From positions 1 through 64,000 of the forward strand of contig CACXXT010000003.1 in NCBI GenBank assembly GCA_902771725.1: a stretch of 64,000 bases of DNA. Reading direction: 5' to 3'. Below, one piece after another: positions 24,614-33,655 of this stretch (position 1 is its first letter; each line of letters starts with the position of its first letter). A program made the position numbers and the translations under genes. A model generated the notes under the pieces. It worked only from the letters and a program-made list of their open reading frames with translations, made no database searches and had not been told where the DNA came from. The DNA is from an uncultured Bacteroidales bacterium (GTDB taxonomy: Bacteria; Bacteroidota; Bacteroidia; Bacteroidales; Bacteroidaceae).

Positions 24614-26122
24614 TTTCACGCTCTCCTTCACGCCCTTGGATTCATTCTGTAGGCGGTCGAGGGCCGTGACGACGTAAGTCCATTTGGTTTCGCCTGTGGA
24701 ATACGGGAGGAGAATGTGCGTCTCCGGAGTGATGCATACGAGCTGGTTCATATTATTGAGGTCCACCTTCATGCCTTTGGGGAAGACGTAAACAGCATAC
24801 TGCCTTGCGACGTCCATTTCCGTTTTTGCCTTGGGCGCCGTCCAGAAGAGATGCAGTGTTCCATCGTCCATCCGCACGGCCTTGACTTTGCGCGGTTTGC
24901 CGGGGGCTTTCTTATCTATCCAGGGCATCAGGGGCTGCAAGGCCGGACGAGCGTGGTAAACGGTGCGGAGAGTGGTGCCGTAGCCGCCCTTGTCATCGGC
25001 CACCGCACGGGCATACCACTGACAGCTGCCGCTGATGCCGGGGAGTCCGCGCTGGAGTGCCATTTTGGCAGCCATCTGGTGCTGGGCAGGATTGTTGAGG
25101 TCAGCCTTGGCTACCGTTCGGTCAACATCTTGTCCGATGATGAGCGGACGCTGGGTGCAGTTCCGGCTCCACCAACGAATCAGTTCGTCGTAGTCGGCAG
25201 CTTTGTGCCCGATCTCCCAATAAATCTGAGGGATGTTATAATCTACCCACCCTTCACGCACCCAGAGGAGCACGTCGGCGTAGAGGTCATCGTAGTTCTG
25301 CATGCCGTTGGTCTTGGAACCGCCTGCCCAGGACTGCTGGTTGCGGTAGATGCCGAAGGGCGAGACGCCGAACTTCACCCACGGCTTGACGGCACGGATG
25401 GCATCGCGCATCTGGCGGATGAAGAGGTTCACGTTCTGTCGGCGCCAGTCGTTGCGGTCGAGTCCCTGGCCGTAAGCGGCAAAGGCGGCATCATCGGGGA
25501 TGACCTCCCCTGCTACGGGGTAAGGATAGAAGTAGTCGTCGATATGCACTCCGTCGACGTCATATCGACGGACGATATCCTGCGTCACCTGGCAGATGAA
25601 GTCGCGGTTCTCGGGCAGCCCCGGGTCGAAGAGCATTAGGTCTCCGTAGCGGAAGCAGCGCTCGGGATGCTGGATGGCATAGTGTGTGGTGGCCAGCGCC
25701 GTGGTGCCCTTGGTCTTGGCGCGGTAGGGATTGATCCATGCGTGCAGCTCCATTCCTCGTGCGTGGCACTCGTTGACCATCCATTCCAGGGGATCCCAAT
25801 AGGGCGAAGGAGGCGTGCCCTGCTTTCCGGTGAGGTATCGGCTCCAGGGCTCGAGCTGGCTGGCGTAGAGAGCGTCGCCCTCGACTCGGCACTGGAAGAG
25901 GATGACGTTGATGCCATCGGCCTGCAGGGTGTTGAGTTCCCGGGTCAGCTCTGCCTGCATGCGGTCGCGACCCTGACCTTGCCATTGTCCGTTGACGGCC
26001 TGAATCCAGGCTCCGCGAAACTCGCGCTTGGGAGTTTGCGGCATCTGGGCAGAGGCCGAGGAACTGAGGAATGGCAGGTGAAGAATGAATAATAAGGAAA
26101 ACAGGGTAAGGACTTTTTTCAT
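24608..26122 (-). CDS. GHL10 (DUF187) family glycoside hydrolase-like protein, exported
   Basis: The 504-residue protein has a signal peptide (MKKVLTLFSLLFILHLPFLSSSASAQ) and a GHL10/DUF187 TIM barrel: FRGAWIQAVNGQWQGQ at the first strand, INVILFQCRVEGDALY, ELHAWINPYRAKTKG, and DGVHIDDYFYPYP with the Asp pair typical of the family. An Ig/FN3-like segment ends the protein. Family members are thought to act on glycan or peptidoglycan-related polysaccharides, but specificity is unassigned. It lies between gmd and uvrA, all on the minus strand, separated by heptamer arrays on both sides. Confidence 0.85.
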   Translation of the reverse strand: MKKVLTLFSLLFILHLPFLSSSASAQMPQTPKREFRGAWIQAVNGQWQGQGRDRMQAELTRELNTLQADGINVILFQCRVEGDALYASQLEPWSRYLTGKQGTPPSPYWDPLEWMVNECHARGMELHAWINPYRAKTKGTTALATTHYAIQHPERCFRYGDLMLFDPGLPENRDFICQVTQDIVRRYDVDGVHIDDYFYPYPVAGEVIPDDAAFAAYGQGLDRNDWRRQNVNLFIRQMRDAIRAVKPWVKFGVSPFGIYRNQQSWAGGSKTNGMQNYDDLYADVLLWVREGWVDYNIPQIYWEIGHKAADYDELIRWWSRNCTQRPLIIGQDVDRTVAKADLNNPAQHQMAAKMALQRGLPGISGSCQWYARAVADDKGGYGTTLRTVYHARPALQPLMPWIDKKAPGKPRKVKAVRMDDGTLHLFWTAPKAKTEMDVARQYAVYVFPKGMKVDLNNMNQLVCITPETHILLPYSTGETKWTYVVTALDRLQNESKGVKESVKL

Positions 26123-26140
26123 AATGTCAAATCGATAAAA

Positions 26141-26195
26141 CTTTAAACTTTTAAACTCTAAACTCCATAACTACTCTCAACTCTAACCTCAAATC
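26141..26195. repeat. TAAACTC-type heptamer array between gmd and the GHL10 gene
   Basis: The plus strand reads CTTTAAACTTTTAAACTCTA and then degenerates to CTCTCAACTCTAACCTCAAA. It lies 19 bp upstream of the GHL10 start and just after the gmd stop. Confidence 0.7.
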
Positions 26196-26202
26196 TCGAA
26201 TC

Positions 26203-27339
26203 TCACTTCACGATACCCTTCTCGAGGTACTCGGCAAGGTTCGTGCGTACGTGTGCGGCCGCACTGTCGGCAGCCACCTTGGCCATGTCGTGGTCTGTCA
26301 TGAGGTTCACGAGTTGCTCGAAGGTCGTTCGCTGCGGATTCCAGCCCAGCTGTCGCCGCGCCTTCGAGGGGTCTCCCCAGAGGTTAACGACGTCCGTAGG
26401 CCGATAGAAATCCGGCGAGACCTCCACGAGCACTTTCCCTTCGAGCGAAGAGGTGAGTCGTGCGGCAGGGCTGTCCTGACGCACACCGACGCAGACGCCC
26501 TGCTCCTCCGCTCCCTCTCCGCGGAAAGCCAGCTCGATACCTGCGCGACGGAAGGCCAGTTGGCAGAATTCACGCACGCTGTGCTGCTCGCCCGTGGCGA
26601 TGACGAAGTCCTCGGGCTTCGGCTGTTGCAAGATGAGCCACATGCACTCGACGTAGTCGCGGGCGTAGCCCCAGTCGCGCAAGCTGGAGAGGTTGCCCAG
26701 GTAGAGTTTCTCCTGCGTTCCCTGCGCGATGCGCGCTGCAGCGAGGGTGATCTTGCGGGTGACGAAGGTCTCGCCCCGGCGCTCGCTCTCGTGGTTGAAG
26801 AGGATGCCGGAGCAGCAGTACATATTATAGGCCTCGCGGTATTCCTTGACGATCCAGAAGCCATAGAGCTTGGCCACGGCATAAGGTGAATAGGGATGGA
26901 AGGGTGTCTGCTCGTTCTGCGGCACCTGTTCCACCTTGCCGTAGAGCTCGGAGGTGGAAGCCTGATAGATGCGGCACGACTCCGAGAGGCCGCAGAGGCG
27001 CACGGCCTCCAGCACACGCAGCACGCCGGTGGCGTCGACATTTGCCGTGAACTCCGGAGCGTCGAAGCTCACCTGCACGTGGCTCTGTGCGGCGAGGTTA
27101 TAGATCTCCGTGGGGCGCACCTTGCCCACGACTTGCATGATAGACATCGAATCGCCGAGGTCGCCGTAGTGAAGATGAAAATGCGGACGCCCTTCGAGGT
27201 GGGCAATGCGTTCGCGAAAATCCACGCTCGACCGGCGGATGATGCCGTGTACTTCATATCCTTTTTCGAGAAGGAACTCGGAGAGGAACGAGCCGTCCTG
27301 TCCGGTAACTCCCGTGATGAGTGCTACTTTTCTTTCCAT
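26203..27339 (-). CDS. gmd: GDP-mannose 4,6-dehydratase
   Basis: The 378-residue short-chain dehydrogenase has the Rossmann motif [10 protein letters not shown], the catalytic Tyr/Lys unit [15 protein letters not shown], and the Gmd-specific [15 protein letters not shown]. It converts GDP-mannose to GDP-4-keto-6-deoxymannose, the first step to GDP-fucose and related sugars. Compared with typical Gmd the segment after GEGAEEQG carries about 14 extra residues ([17 protein letters not shown] region) before [15 protein letters not shown]. The partner GDP-fucose synthase is not next to it. A divergent mannose-6-phosphate isomerase gene starts 231 bp away, which suits shared mannose-nucleotide supply. 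CAAAGATA at 27371-27378 is a possible -7 box. Confidence 0.93.
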   Translation of the reverse strand: MERKVALITGVTGQDGSFLSEFLLEKGYEVHGIIRRSSVDFRERIAHLEGRPHFHLHYGDLGDSMSIMQVVGKVRPTEIYNLAAQSHVQVSFDAPEFTANVDATGVLRVLEAVRLCGLSESCRIYQASTSELYGKVEQVPQNEQTPFHPYSPYAVAKLYGFWIVKEYREAYNMYCCSGILFNHESERRGETFVTRKITLAAARIAQGTQEKLYLGNLSSLRDWGYARDYVECMWLILQQPKPEDFVIATGEQHSVREFCQLAFRRAGIELAFRGEGAEEQGVCVGVRQDSPAARLTSSLEGKVLVEVSPDFYRPTDVVNLWGDPSKARRQLGWNPQRTTFEQLVNLMTDHDMAKVAADSAAAHVRTNLAEYLEKGIVK

Positions 27340-27496
27340 TGTTAATGGTATTCCTTATTATAATTGGGCACAAAGATAGCGTTTCTTGGGCAATAATCCC
27401 ACCTTTTCTGTCAAAATCTGCGTTTTTTAGTGCCTTTTGACCAGTAAACGCACAACTTTTGCACAAAATGAAGCATTCGATGTCGCAGAAAAGCCG

Positions 27497-27504
27497 TATC
27501 TTTG
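27497..27504 (+). promoter_or_regulatory. -7 promoter box for manA
   Basis: TATCTTTG matches TAnnTTTG. A clear -33 box is not seen (TTTG at 27458-27461 is too far). The heptamer array lies between it and the start codon. Confidence 0.5.
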
Positions 27505-27517
27505 CAGCCGAAAAAGA

Positions 27518-27568
27518 ACTCTAAACTCTAAACTTAAAAATACTCAAAACTCTAAACTCTAAACTCCA
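27518..27568. repeat. TAAACTC-type heptamer array directly before manA
   Basis: Two blocks of CTAAACTCTAAACT separated by TAAAAATACTCAAA fill the leader and end two bases before the manA ATG. Confidence 0.75.
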
Positions 27569-27570
27569 TA

Positions 27571-28545
27571 ATGTATCCTCTTCTTTTCAAAGACAATCTT
27601 CATGAAATCGTCTGGGGCGGCAGCCGCCTGAAAGCCATCAAGGGTTTGCCTGCCGACGGACGTAATATCGGCGAGAGCTGGGAAATCAGCGCCGTGCGCG
27701 GCAGCGAGTCCGTCGTCAAGAACGGCGAGCTGGCCGGCAGCTCCCTTGGCGAGCTGGTCAACCGCTTTGGCGCAGAACTGATGGGCAAACACATTTTCGA
27801 GGCACACGGAACAGAATTCCCCCTGCTGGTGAAATTCATCGATGCCGCCGGCGACCTCTCTATCCAGGTGCATCCCAACGATGAGCTCGCCCGCGCACGC
27901 CACGGCAAACTGGGCAAGACCGAGATGTGGTATGTGATGGACGCCCGTCCCGGTGCCACGCTGCTGGCCGGCTTCAAGGAGCAGATCCGCCCGGAAGAGT
28001 ATGCCGCTAAAGTGGCCGACGGAAGCATCGTCGACGTACTGGCGCGCCACAAAGTGCATCGCGGCGACGTCTTCTTCATCCCCGCCGGCCGCGTGCATGC
28101 CATCTGCCGCGGCATCCTGCTCTGCGAGATCCAGCAGAGCTCGGACGTCACCTATCGCCTCTTCGACTACAACCGCCTGGGACTCGACGGCCGTCCCCGC
28201 CAGCTGCATACCGAGGAGGCGCGCGATGCCATCGACTACAAGGTCTATGACGACTATCGCACCCACTATCAGCCGGCTGCCGAGTCTGCCGTGAGGATTG
28301 TGGACTGCCCGTTCTTTGTCGTGAACGTCGTCTCCACCTCCTCCCGGCTGCGCCGCAACCTGCTCTCCGAGGACTCGTTCGTCACCCTCTCCTGCCTCTC
28401 CGGCGCCTGCACGATCCAGGCCGGCGGCATTTCCGTCTCCCTGGGAACGGGCAGCTCCTGCCTCATTCCGGCCTCCGTGGCTGATTTCGAAGTGACAGCT
28501 TTCGACGGCCGCGAGGTGCGTCTGCTGGAATCTTGGGCCCGTTAA
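27571..28545 (+). CDS. manA: Mannose-6-phosphate isomerase, class I
   Basis: The 324-residue cupin enzyme interconverts fructose-6-P and mannose-6-P and needs zinc. Visible motifs: FPLLVKFIDAAGDLSIQVHPND with the metal-binding Gln/His, KTEMWYVMDARPGA with Glu, and GDVFFIPAGRVHAICRGILL with the third metal His. A C-terminal cupin half follows. The length is normal for the short bacterial form. It is transcribed away from gmd, so the pair supplies GDP-mannose-derived sugars. Confidence 0.92.
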   Translation: MYPLLFKDNLHEIVWGGSRLKAIKGLPADGRNIGESWEISAVRGSESVVKNGELAGSSLGELVNRFGAELMGKHIFEAHGTEFPLLVKFIDAAGDLSIQVHPNDELARARHGKLGKTEMWYVMDARPGATLLAGFKEQIRPEEYAAKVADGSIVDVLARHKVHRGDVFFIPAGRVHAICRGILLCEIQQSSDVTYRLFDYNRLGLDGRPRQLHTEEARDAIDYKVYDDYRTHYQPAAESAVRIVDCPFFVVNVVSTSSRLRRNLLSEDSFVTLSCLSGACTIQAGGISVSLGTGSSCLIPASVADFEVTAFDGREVRLLESWAR

Positions 28546-28571
28546 AGTTAAAATAATCTAAAAAACAGCCA

Positions 28572-28608
28572 TACCCTTTGGTCGTGCGGCCAAAGGGTAT
28601 TACTTTTG
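28572..28608 (+). terminator. Hairpin after manA overlapping a -7 box for the next gene
   Basis: A perfect 10-bp stem TACCCTTTGG (28572-28581) / CCAAAGGGTA (28590-28599) is followed immediately by TACTTTTG (28601-28608), which fits the -7 consensus. The hairpin could end manA transcripts while the following box starts the beta-barrel gene transcript. Confidence 0.6.
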
Positions 28609-28665
28609 TGGCAGAATACCTTATTCTGAACAGAATAATACCTAATTCTTATAATTAAAAGTGAT

Positions 28666-29157
28666 ATGATGAAAAGAATGATTCTGAGCCTCACCTTGGC
28701 TCTCGTGTGCCTCACCGCCAGTGCGCAGTTCGAGGCAGGTAAGAAGTATGTCAACGCCTCGCTGGCAGGTCTGAACCTCGCCTACAGCAAGAACACCCGC
28801 TTCACGGCAGACATCCAGCTCAACGCCGGTTTCTTCATCGCCCAGGACTGGATGATCCTCGGCCGCATCGGCTACAACCACCCCGGCAAGCACATGGATA
28901 ATTTCGAGATCGGTGCCGGCGGACGCTACTATATCGAGCAGAACGGACTCTCGCTGGGACTGACAGCCAGCTACGAGCACGGCAAGAACTACGGCCTCAA
29001 GACGGACCACGGCTACATCACGCCCGAACTCGGTTACACCTTCTTCCTGAACCGCTACGTAACGCTCGAGCCCGCCCTCTACTATAAGATGTGCCTCGAT
29101 GAATTCTCCGATGCCTCCACCGTCGGCCTGAAACTCGGGCTGGGCATTTTCTTCTGA
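28666..29157 (+). CDS. Small outer-membrane beta-barrel protein
   Basis: A 163-residue protein with a signal peptide (about residues 1-21, ending TASAQF) followed by alternating hydrophobic/polar strands with many aromatic and Gly residues (for example NASLAGLNLAYSKN and ISLGLTASYEHGK-like strands) and a C-terminal strand ending LGLGIFF. The terminal Phe is the usual barrel-assembly signal. The size suggests an eight-stranded OmpA/OmpX-like barrel. Function unknown. Confidence 0.75.
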   Translation: MMKRMILSLTLALVCLTASAQFEAGKKYVNASLAGLNLAYSKNTRFTADIQLNAGFFIAQDWMILGRIGYNHPGKHMDNFEIGAGGRYYIEQNGLSLGLTASYEHGKNYGLKTDHGYITPELGYTFFLNRYVTLEPALYYKMCLDEFSDASTVGLKLGLGIFF

Positions 29158-29193
29158 GAACAAAGACTTCAATTCACCAAACTCAACTAAATA

Positions 29194-31185
29194 ATGAAAA
29201 CCAACCTTAGTTCACAAATCACCCTGGATCGCGTGTCGCCCCGGTACTATCGTCCGGGCGGAAACATCGAGCGTTCCGTGCTCACCCGTTTCGAGAAACT
29301 CCCGACGGATATCTATGCCACCGCCGAGGAAGGTGCTGCGGAAGTAGCACTGAAAATCGCCGCCACCATCCGGCAGCGCCAGCGCGAAATCCGCGCCTGC
29401 ACCATCTGCCTCTCCGGCGGTGCCACACTGACGGAGGTCTTCAACCAGCTCGTGCGCATGCACGAGGAAGAACGCCTGAGCTTTGCCAATGTCGTCGTCT
29501 TCGTCGCATACGAGTACTACCCCCTGCCGGCAGACAGCGTGCAATCCAACCTGAAGATCCTGAAGGAAGAGTTCTTCGACCGCGTGGACATTCCCGCACA
29601 GAACATCTATCCGCTGGACGGCTCCACTCCGCAGGAACGCGTCAACGAGCACTGCCTGGCCTACGAAAAACTCATCGAGGACATGGGCGGTATCGATATC
29701 TGCCTGCTCGGAATAGGACGAATGGGAAATATCGCCATGAACGTCACCGGCTCGCAGCGCAACAGCCACACGCGACTGGTGCTGCTCGACCCCACCTGCC
29801 GCAACGAGGCCGTCAAGGTCTTCGGCAGCGAGCAGAACGTGCCCGTATGCGCCATCACGATGGGTGTCAGCACCCTCCGCAAGGCACGTAAGATATTCCT
29901 CCTGGCCTGGGGCGAAGAGAAGGCAGAGGTCATCAAGGCCGCCGTAGAAGGCGAGATGACCGACGCCCAGAGCGCCACCTTCCTGCAGATGCACAGCAAT
30001 GTGCAGGTCGTCCTAGACCTCTCCAGCGCCGCCAACCTCACGCGCATCCGCCGCCCGTGGCTGGTGACCTCCTGCGACTGGAACGACAAGCTCATCCGCT
30101 CCGCTATCGTTTGGCTCTGCCAGAAGACCGGCAAGCCCATTCTGAAACTCACCAACAAGGACTATAACGAGCATGGCCTGGGCGAACTGCTGGCCATCTA
30201 CGGTTCGGCCTACGAGGTGAACATCAAGATCTTCAACGACCTGCAGCACACCATCACCGGATGGCCGGGCGGCAAACCCAACGCCGACGACAGCAACCGT
30301 CCCGAGCGCGCCAAGCCCGCACAGAAGCGCGTCATCATCTTCTCGCCGCACCCCGACGACGACGTCATCTCCATGGGAGGTACCCTGCAGCGTCTGGTGA
30401 AGCAGAAGCACGAGGTACACGTAGCCTACGAGACCAGCGGCAACATCGCCGTGGGCGACGAAGAGGTGTTCCGCTTCATGCACTTCATCAACGGCTTCAA
30501 CGAACTCTTCGACGAGGGCAAGAACGAGGTCATCAACGCACGCTACAAGGAGTTCATCGACTTCATCAACAAGAAGAAACCCGAGGATTTCGACACCCGC
30601 GACATCCTCGAGGTCAAAGGACTCATCCGCCGCGGCGAGGCCCGCATGGCATCCATGTACAGCGGCATACCCTTGGAGCGCGTTCACTTCCTGAACCTGC
30701 CGTTCTACGAGACGGGCAAGATTCAGAAGAACCCCATCTCCGAGGCTGATGTGGAGATTGTCCTGAACCTGCTGCGCGAGGTGAAGCCTCATCAGATCTT
30801 CGTGGCAGGCGACCTTGCTGACCCCCACGGCACACATCGCGTATGCACCGATGCCGTGCTCGCTGCCATCGATATCGAGAAGGAGGCCGGGGCAGAGTGG
30901 CTTAAGAACTGCCGCATCTGGATGTATCGCGGTGCTTGGGCAGAGTGGGAGATTGAGCATATCGAGATGGCCGTGCCCATCAGCCCCGAGGAGCTGCGCA
31001 CCAAGCGCAACGCCATCCTCAAGCATGCCAGCCAGATGGAGTCCGCACCATTCCTGGGCAACGACGAGCGCCTGTTCTGGCAACGCGCCGAGGACCGCAA
31101 CCACGCCACCGCCGAACTCTACAACAACCTCGGCCTGGCTGCCTACGAGGCTATGGAAGCCTTCGTGCAGTACCATCCCCTGTAA
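29194..31185 (+). CDS. NagB-like domain fused to LmbE/PIG-L deacetylase domain
   Basis: The 663-residue two-domain protein is a form typical of Bacteroidales and usually annotated glucosamine-6-phosphate deaminase. Residues about 30-310 have the NagB/isomerase fold (ICLSGGATLTEVFNQL for the phosphate loop, LLGIGRMGNIAMNVTG). Residues about 380-660 are a PIG-L/LmbE N-acetylglucosamine deacetylase-type domain with an intact metal site IIFSPHPDDDVISMGG and DPHGTHRVC. In E. coli NagB the loop reads GxGxDGHIAFNEP with catalytic Asp, His and Glu; here those positions are Met, Asn and Thr or Val. The N-terminal domain may therefore have lost deamination, while the LmbE half looks active. It may sense or process amino-sugar compounds. 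Confidence 0.8.
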   Translation: MKTNLSSQITLDRVSPRYYRPGGNIERSVLTRFEKLPTDIYATAEEGAAEVALKIAATIRQRQREIRACTICLSGGATLTEVFNQLVRMHEEERLSFANVVVFVAYEYYPLPADSVQSNLKILKEEFFDRVDIPAQNIYPLDGSTPQERVNEHCLAYEKLIEDMGGIDICLLGIGRMGNIAMNVTGSQRNSHTRLVLLDPTCRNEAVKVFGSEQNVPVCAITMGVSTLRKARKIFLLAWGEEKAEVIKAAVEGEMTDAQSATFLQMHSNVQVVLDLSSAANLTRIRRPWLVTSCDWNDKLIRSAIVWLCQKTGKPILKLTNKDYNEHGLGELLAIYGSAYEVNIKIFNDLQHTITGWPGGKPNADDSNRPERAKPAQKRVIIFSPHPDDDVISMGGTLQRLVKQKHEVHVAYETSGNIAVGDEEVFRFMHFINGFNELFDEGKNEVINARYKEFIDFINKKKPEDFDTRDILEVKGLIRRGEARMASMYSGIPLERVHFLNLPFYETGKIQKNPISEADVEIVLNLLREVKPHQIFVAGDLADPHGTHRVCTDAVLAAIDIEKEAGAEWLKNCRIWMYRGAWAEWEIEHIEMAVPISPEELRTKRNAILKHASQMESAPFLGNDERLFWQRAEDRNHATAELYNNLGLAAYEAMEAFVQYHPL

Positions 31186-31218
31186 CAACCCGCTGCACAC
31201 GAAGGAGAATAGACAGAA

Positions 31219-31252
31219 ACAGCCGCCCGCAAGTGAAATTGCGGGCGGCTGT
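31219..31252. terminator. Bidirectional terminator between convergent nagB-like and gpx genes
   Basis: A perfect 14-bp stem (31219-31232 with 31239-31252, ACAGCCGCCCGCAA) with a 6-nt loop lies between two convergent genes. T-rich flanks are weak, so efficiency is uncertain. Confidence 0.75.
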
Positions 31253-31271
31253 GGTGTTCATCGCAGGCAGC

Positions 31272-31934
31272 TTAGAGCAGTTTCTCGACCTGTGCCTCGA
31301 CGTCTGCCATATCGTGGGTGGGCTCGAATCGGGCAACGACGTTGCCCCCGCGGTCGATGAGGAACTTGGTGAAGTTCCATTTGATGTCAGGCTTCTGGGC
31401 AAAATCGGGGTCCGCCTTGGCCAGCATGTCGTTCAGCAGCGGCGTGAGCTGGTTGCCCTCGTCGAAGCCTTCGAAGCCCTTCTGCTCCTTGAGCCAGGTA
31501 TAGAGAGGCATCTCGTCGGCACCATTCACGTTGGCCTTGGTGAACTGGGGGAACTTGGTGCCGTAGGTGAGCTGGCAGAACTGGGTGATTTCCTCGTCGG
31601 TGCCCGGAGCCTGCTGCCCGAACTGGTTGCAGGGGAAGTCCAGGATCTCGAAGCCGCGCTCGTGCAGCCGCTCGTACATCGCCTCCAGCGCTTCGTACTG
31701 CGGAGTGAAGCCGCAGCGGCTGGCGGTGTTGACCACAAGCAGCACCTGACCCTTGTACTGGCTCAGGCTGACATCATTCTTTTTCTTGTCCTTGACGGTG
31801 AAGTCATAGATTGTCTTCATAGGCGTTTCATTTTGGGTTATGGAATCTGTGGATTGTTCGCCGGAAGCGGTCTTGGCGCCGCAGGCCGAGAGGGTGATGA
31901 CGGCAGCGGCCAGGAAAGGAAGAATCTGTTTCAT
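31272..31934 (-). CDS. Glutathione-peroxidase-family lipoprotein (Cys type)
   Basis: The 220-residue protein starts with a lipoprotein signal (LPFLAAAVITLSAC, acylated Cys18) and a linker, then a thioredoxin-fold GPx domain. The peroxidatic residue is Cys74 in TASRCGFTPQY, with FPCNQFG (Gln104 region) and WNFTKFLIDRGG completing the active site. Cys-type bacterial GPx enzymes reduce peroxides with thioredoxin rather than glutathione. The lipobox suggests a periplasmic, membrane-tethered form; an internal Met39 could give a cytoplasmic form. It is 26 bp downstream of cstA on the same strand. Confidence 0.88.
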   Translation of the reverse strand: MKQILPFLAAAVITLSACGAKTASGEQSTDSITQNETPMKTIYDFTVKDKKKNDVSLSQYKGQVLLVVNTASRCGFTPQYEALEAMYERLHERGFEILDFPCNQFGQQAPGTDEEITQFCQLTYGTKFPQFTKANVNGADEMPLYTWLKEQKGFEGFDEGNQLTPLLNDMLAKADPDFAQKPDIKWNFTKFLIDRGGNVVARFEPTHDMADVEAQVEKLL

Positions 31935-31960
31935 AGTGTTTGTTTTTTTTAAGGTGGGGA

Positions 31961-33463
31961 TTATTCAAGTTTTTTGGATGCCTTCGCCTTGTTCTTGTAG
32001 CTCAGGAACCAAACCGCCAGAACCACCGAGAGGACGAAACCGGCGACGAGGCTGGGAACCAGAGGCAGCTGGAAACCCTCGGGAGCCGCAAGGATATAGG
32101 AGGTCACCACCACGGTCATGAACACGGCCGGCAGGAAGGCTATCCAGCAGTTGCGCCGGTGGTGCAGCAGCCATACGGCAGCCGTCCAGAGGAAACAGGT
32201 GGCCAGCGTCTGGTTGGTCCAGGCGAAGTAGCGCCAGAGCACGTCGAAGTCCACGAAGACCAGGGCGGCCGAGATGGCGAAGAGCGGCAATGCCAGCAGC
32301 AGGCGGTTCACGATCTTCTTCTGATTGAGGTGCATGAAGTCGGCCACGATGAGGCGGGCGCTGCGGTAGGCGGTGTCGCCGGAGGTGATGGGGGCTGCCA
32401 CCACGCCCAGCACGGCGAGGAGGGCACCGATGCGACCCATCCAGGTCGAACAGATCATGTTCACGAGGATGGCAGGATTGCTGGAGGTGTTGCCGCCGTC
32501 CGTCAGCAGCTGCATCAGGTTGCCGTAGGCGTCGGGGGAGCCGTTGGGATGTTCTGCGCTGGCACCGAAGCCGCTGGCAAACTTGATGGCAGCGGCTGCC
32601 CAGATAAGTGCCACCACGCCCTCGGTGATCATGGCGCCGTAGAAGACGAACCGTCCGCGACGCTCGTTCTCCAGGCAGCGCGACATCAGGGGCGACTGCG
32701 TGCCGTGGAAACCGCTGATGGCTCCGCAGGCAATGGTGATGCAGAGGAAGGGAAAGATGGGCAGCCCTTTGGGATGATGACTGGTGAAGGGCGCGTCCGT
32801 CAGCTCAGGCAGCAGGCCGTTCTTCGCGAAGAGGGCGACGCCTACGCCGATGGCCATGATCAGCAGGGCGGCACCGAAGAGGGGGTACAGCCGACCTATC
32901 AGCGTGTCGATGGGCAGCAAGGTGGCCAGCACACAGTAGAGGAACACCAAGCCCAGCCACACCCAGCGCCACGCCGTGAGATCAAGTCCCCAGGCGCCGT
33001 CGGTCATCGTGGAGAGCAGTCCAGCAGAGGTGGTGACGAAGACCGTGCCCACCAGCACCAGCAGGACGATGGACAGCACGCGCATGGCCTGACGCGCACC
33101 ATTGCCCAACTCATTGCCCACCATCTCGGGCAGCGAGGCGCCGTCCTGCCGCAGCGAGATCATGCCGCACAGGTAGTCGTGGACAGCACCCATGAAGATG
33201 CAGCCAAAGACAATCCACAGGTAGGCGGCAGGACCGAAGAGGATGCCCATGATGGCACCGAAGATGGGACCCGTGCCCGCAATGTTCAGAAACTGAATGA
33301 GATAGACGCGCCACGTGGGCATGGGGATATAGTCCACGCCGTCCTTCAACCGATAGGAGGGCGTCTCACGTTCCGGTTGCACGCCAAAGATTTTTTCCAC
33401 AAAGGCTCCGTAGAGGAGATAGCCGAGCAGGAGGGCTACGAGGGCAATGGAGAAGGTGATCAT
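31961..33463 (-). CDS. cstA: CstA-family peptide/pyruvate transporter
   Basis: The 500-residue protein has about 13-16 hydrophobic helices and the CstA N-terminal signature (YRLKDGVDYIPMPTWRVY, then NIAGTGPIFGAIMG). CstA proteins import peptides or pyruvate across the inner membrane under carbon limitation. This is the shorter Bacteroidota form compared with ~700 residues in E. coli. A good promoter lies upstream (33526-33557), and a heptamer array immediately precedes the start. gpx follows in the same direction. Confidence 0.9.
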   Translation of the reverse strand: MITFSIALVALLLGYLLYGAFVEKIFGVQPERETPSYRLKDGVDYIPMPTWRVYLIQFLNIAGTGPIFGAIMGILFGPAAYLWIVFGCIFMGAVHDYLCGMISLRQDGASLPEMVGNELGNGARQAMRVLSIVLLVLVGTVFVTTSAGLLSTMTDGAWGLDLTAWRWVWLGLVFLYCVLATLLPIDTLIGRLYPLFGAALLIMAIGVGVALFAKNGLLPELTDAPFTSHHPKGLPIFPFLCITIACGAISGFHGTQSPLMSRCLENERRGRFVFYGAMITEGVVALIWAAAAIKFASGFGASAEHPNGSPDAYGNLMQLLTDGGNTSSNPAILVNMICSTWMGRIGALLAVLGVVAAPITSGDTAYRSARLIVADFMHLNQKKIVNRLLLALPLFAISAALVFVDFDVLWRYFAWTNQTLATCFLWTAAVWLLHHRRNCWIAFLPAVFMTVVVTSYILAAPEGFQLPLVPSLVAGFVLSVVLAVWFLSYKNKAKASKKLE

Positions 33464-33469
33464 TATTTT

Positions 33470-33490
33470 AGTTTAGAGTTTAGAGTTTAA
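33470..33490. repeat. TAAACTC-type heptamer array directly before cstA
   Basis: Read on the minus strand it is TTAAACTCTAAACTCTAAAC, ending 6 bases before the cstA ATG. Confidence 0.7.
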
Positions 33491-33525
33491 AGAGCGCAGA
33501 GCAGTTCTTTATGTGCTTTTGGGTG

Positions 33526-33557
33526 CAAAATTACGCTAAAGCAAAAGCAAAAGCAAA
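33526..33557 (-). promoter_or_regulatory. Promoter for cstA
   Basis: On the minus strand TAATTTTG (plus 33526-33533) matches the -7 box, and TTTG (plus 33554-33557) lies 20 bp upstream as the -33 box: a full Bacteroidota consensus. Confidence 0.75.
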
Positions 33558-33597
33558 TTTATGAGCCATTTTGTGTGACAAGACGAAGAAAAAAACG

Positions 33598-33605
33598 TAA
33601 CTTTG
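33598..33605 (+). promoter_or_regulatory. -7 box for the SlyD-like gene
   Basis: TAACTTTG followed by C fits TAnnTTTG. A TTTG at 33570-33573 is 24 bp upstream, slightly beyond the usual spacing. The start codon is 50 bp downstream. It is divergent from the cstA promoter. Confidence 0.6.
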
Positions 33606-33655
33606 CGCGCAAAATAAAAAAAGAACGTCATATACATTAAAAACCTCTCACAATA

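Noticed and set aside
26436-26505. Possible palindromic insertion in gmd
   Set aside because: The extra residues are real relative to typical Gmd, but no matching hairpin with the shared lead sequence is present.
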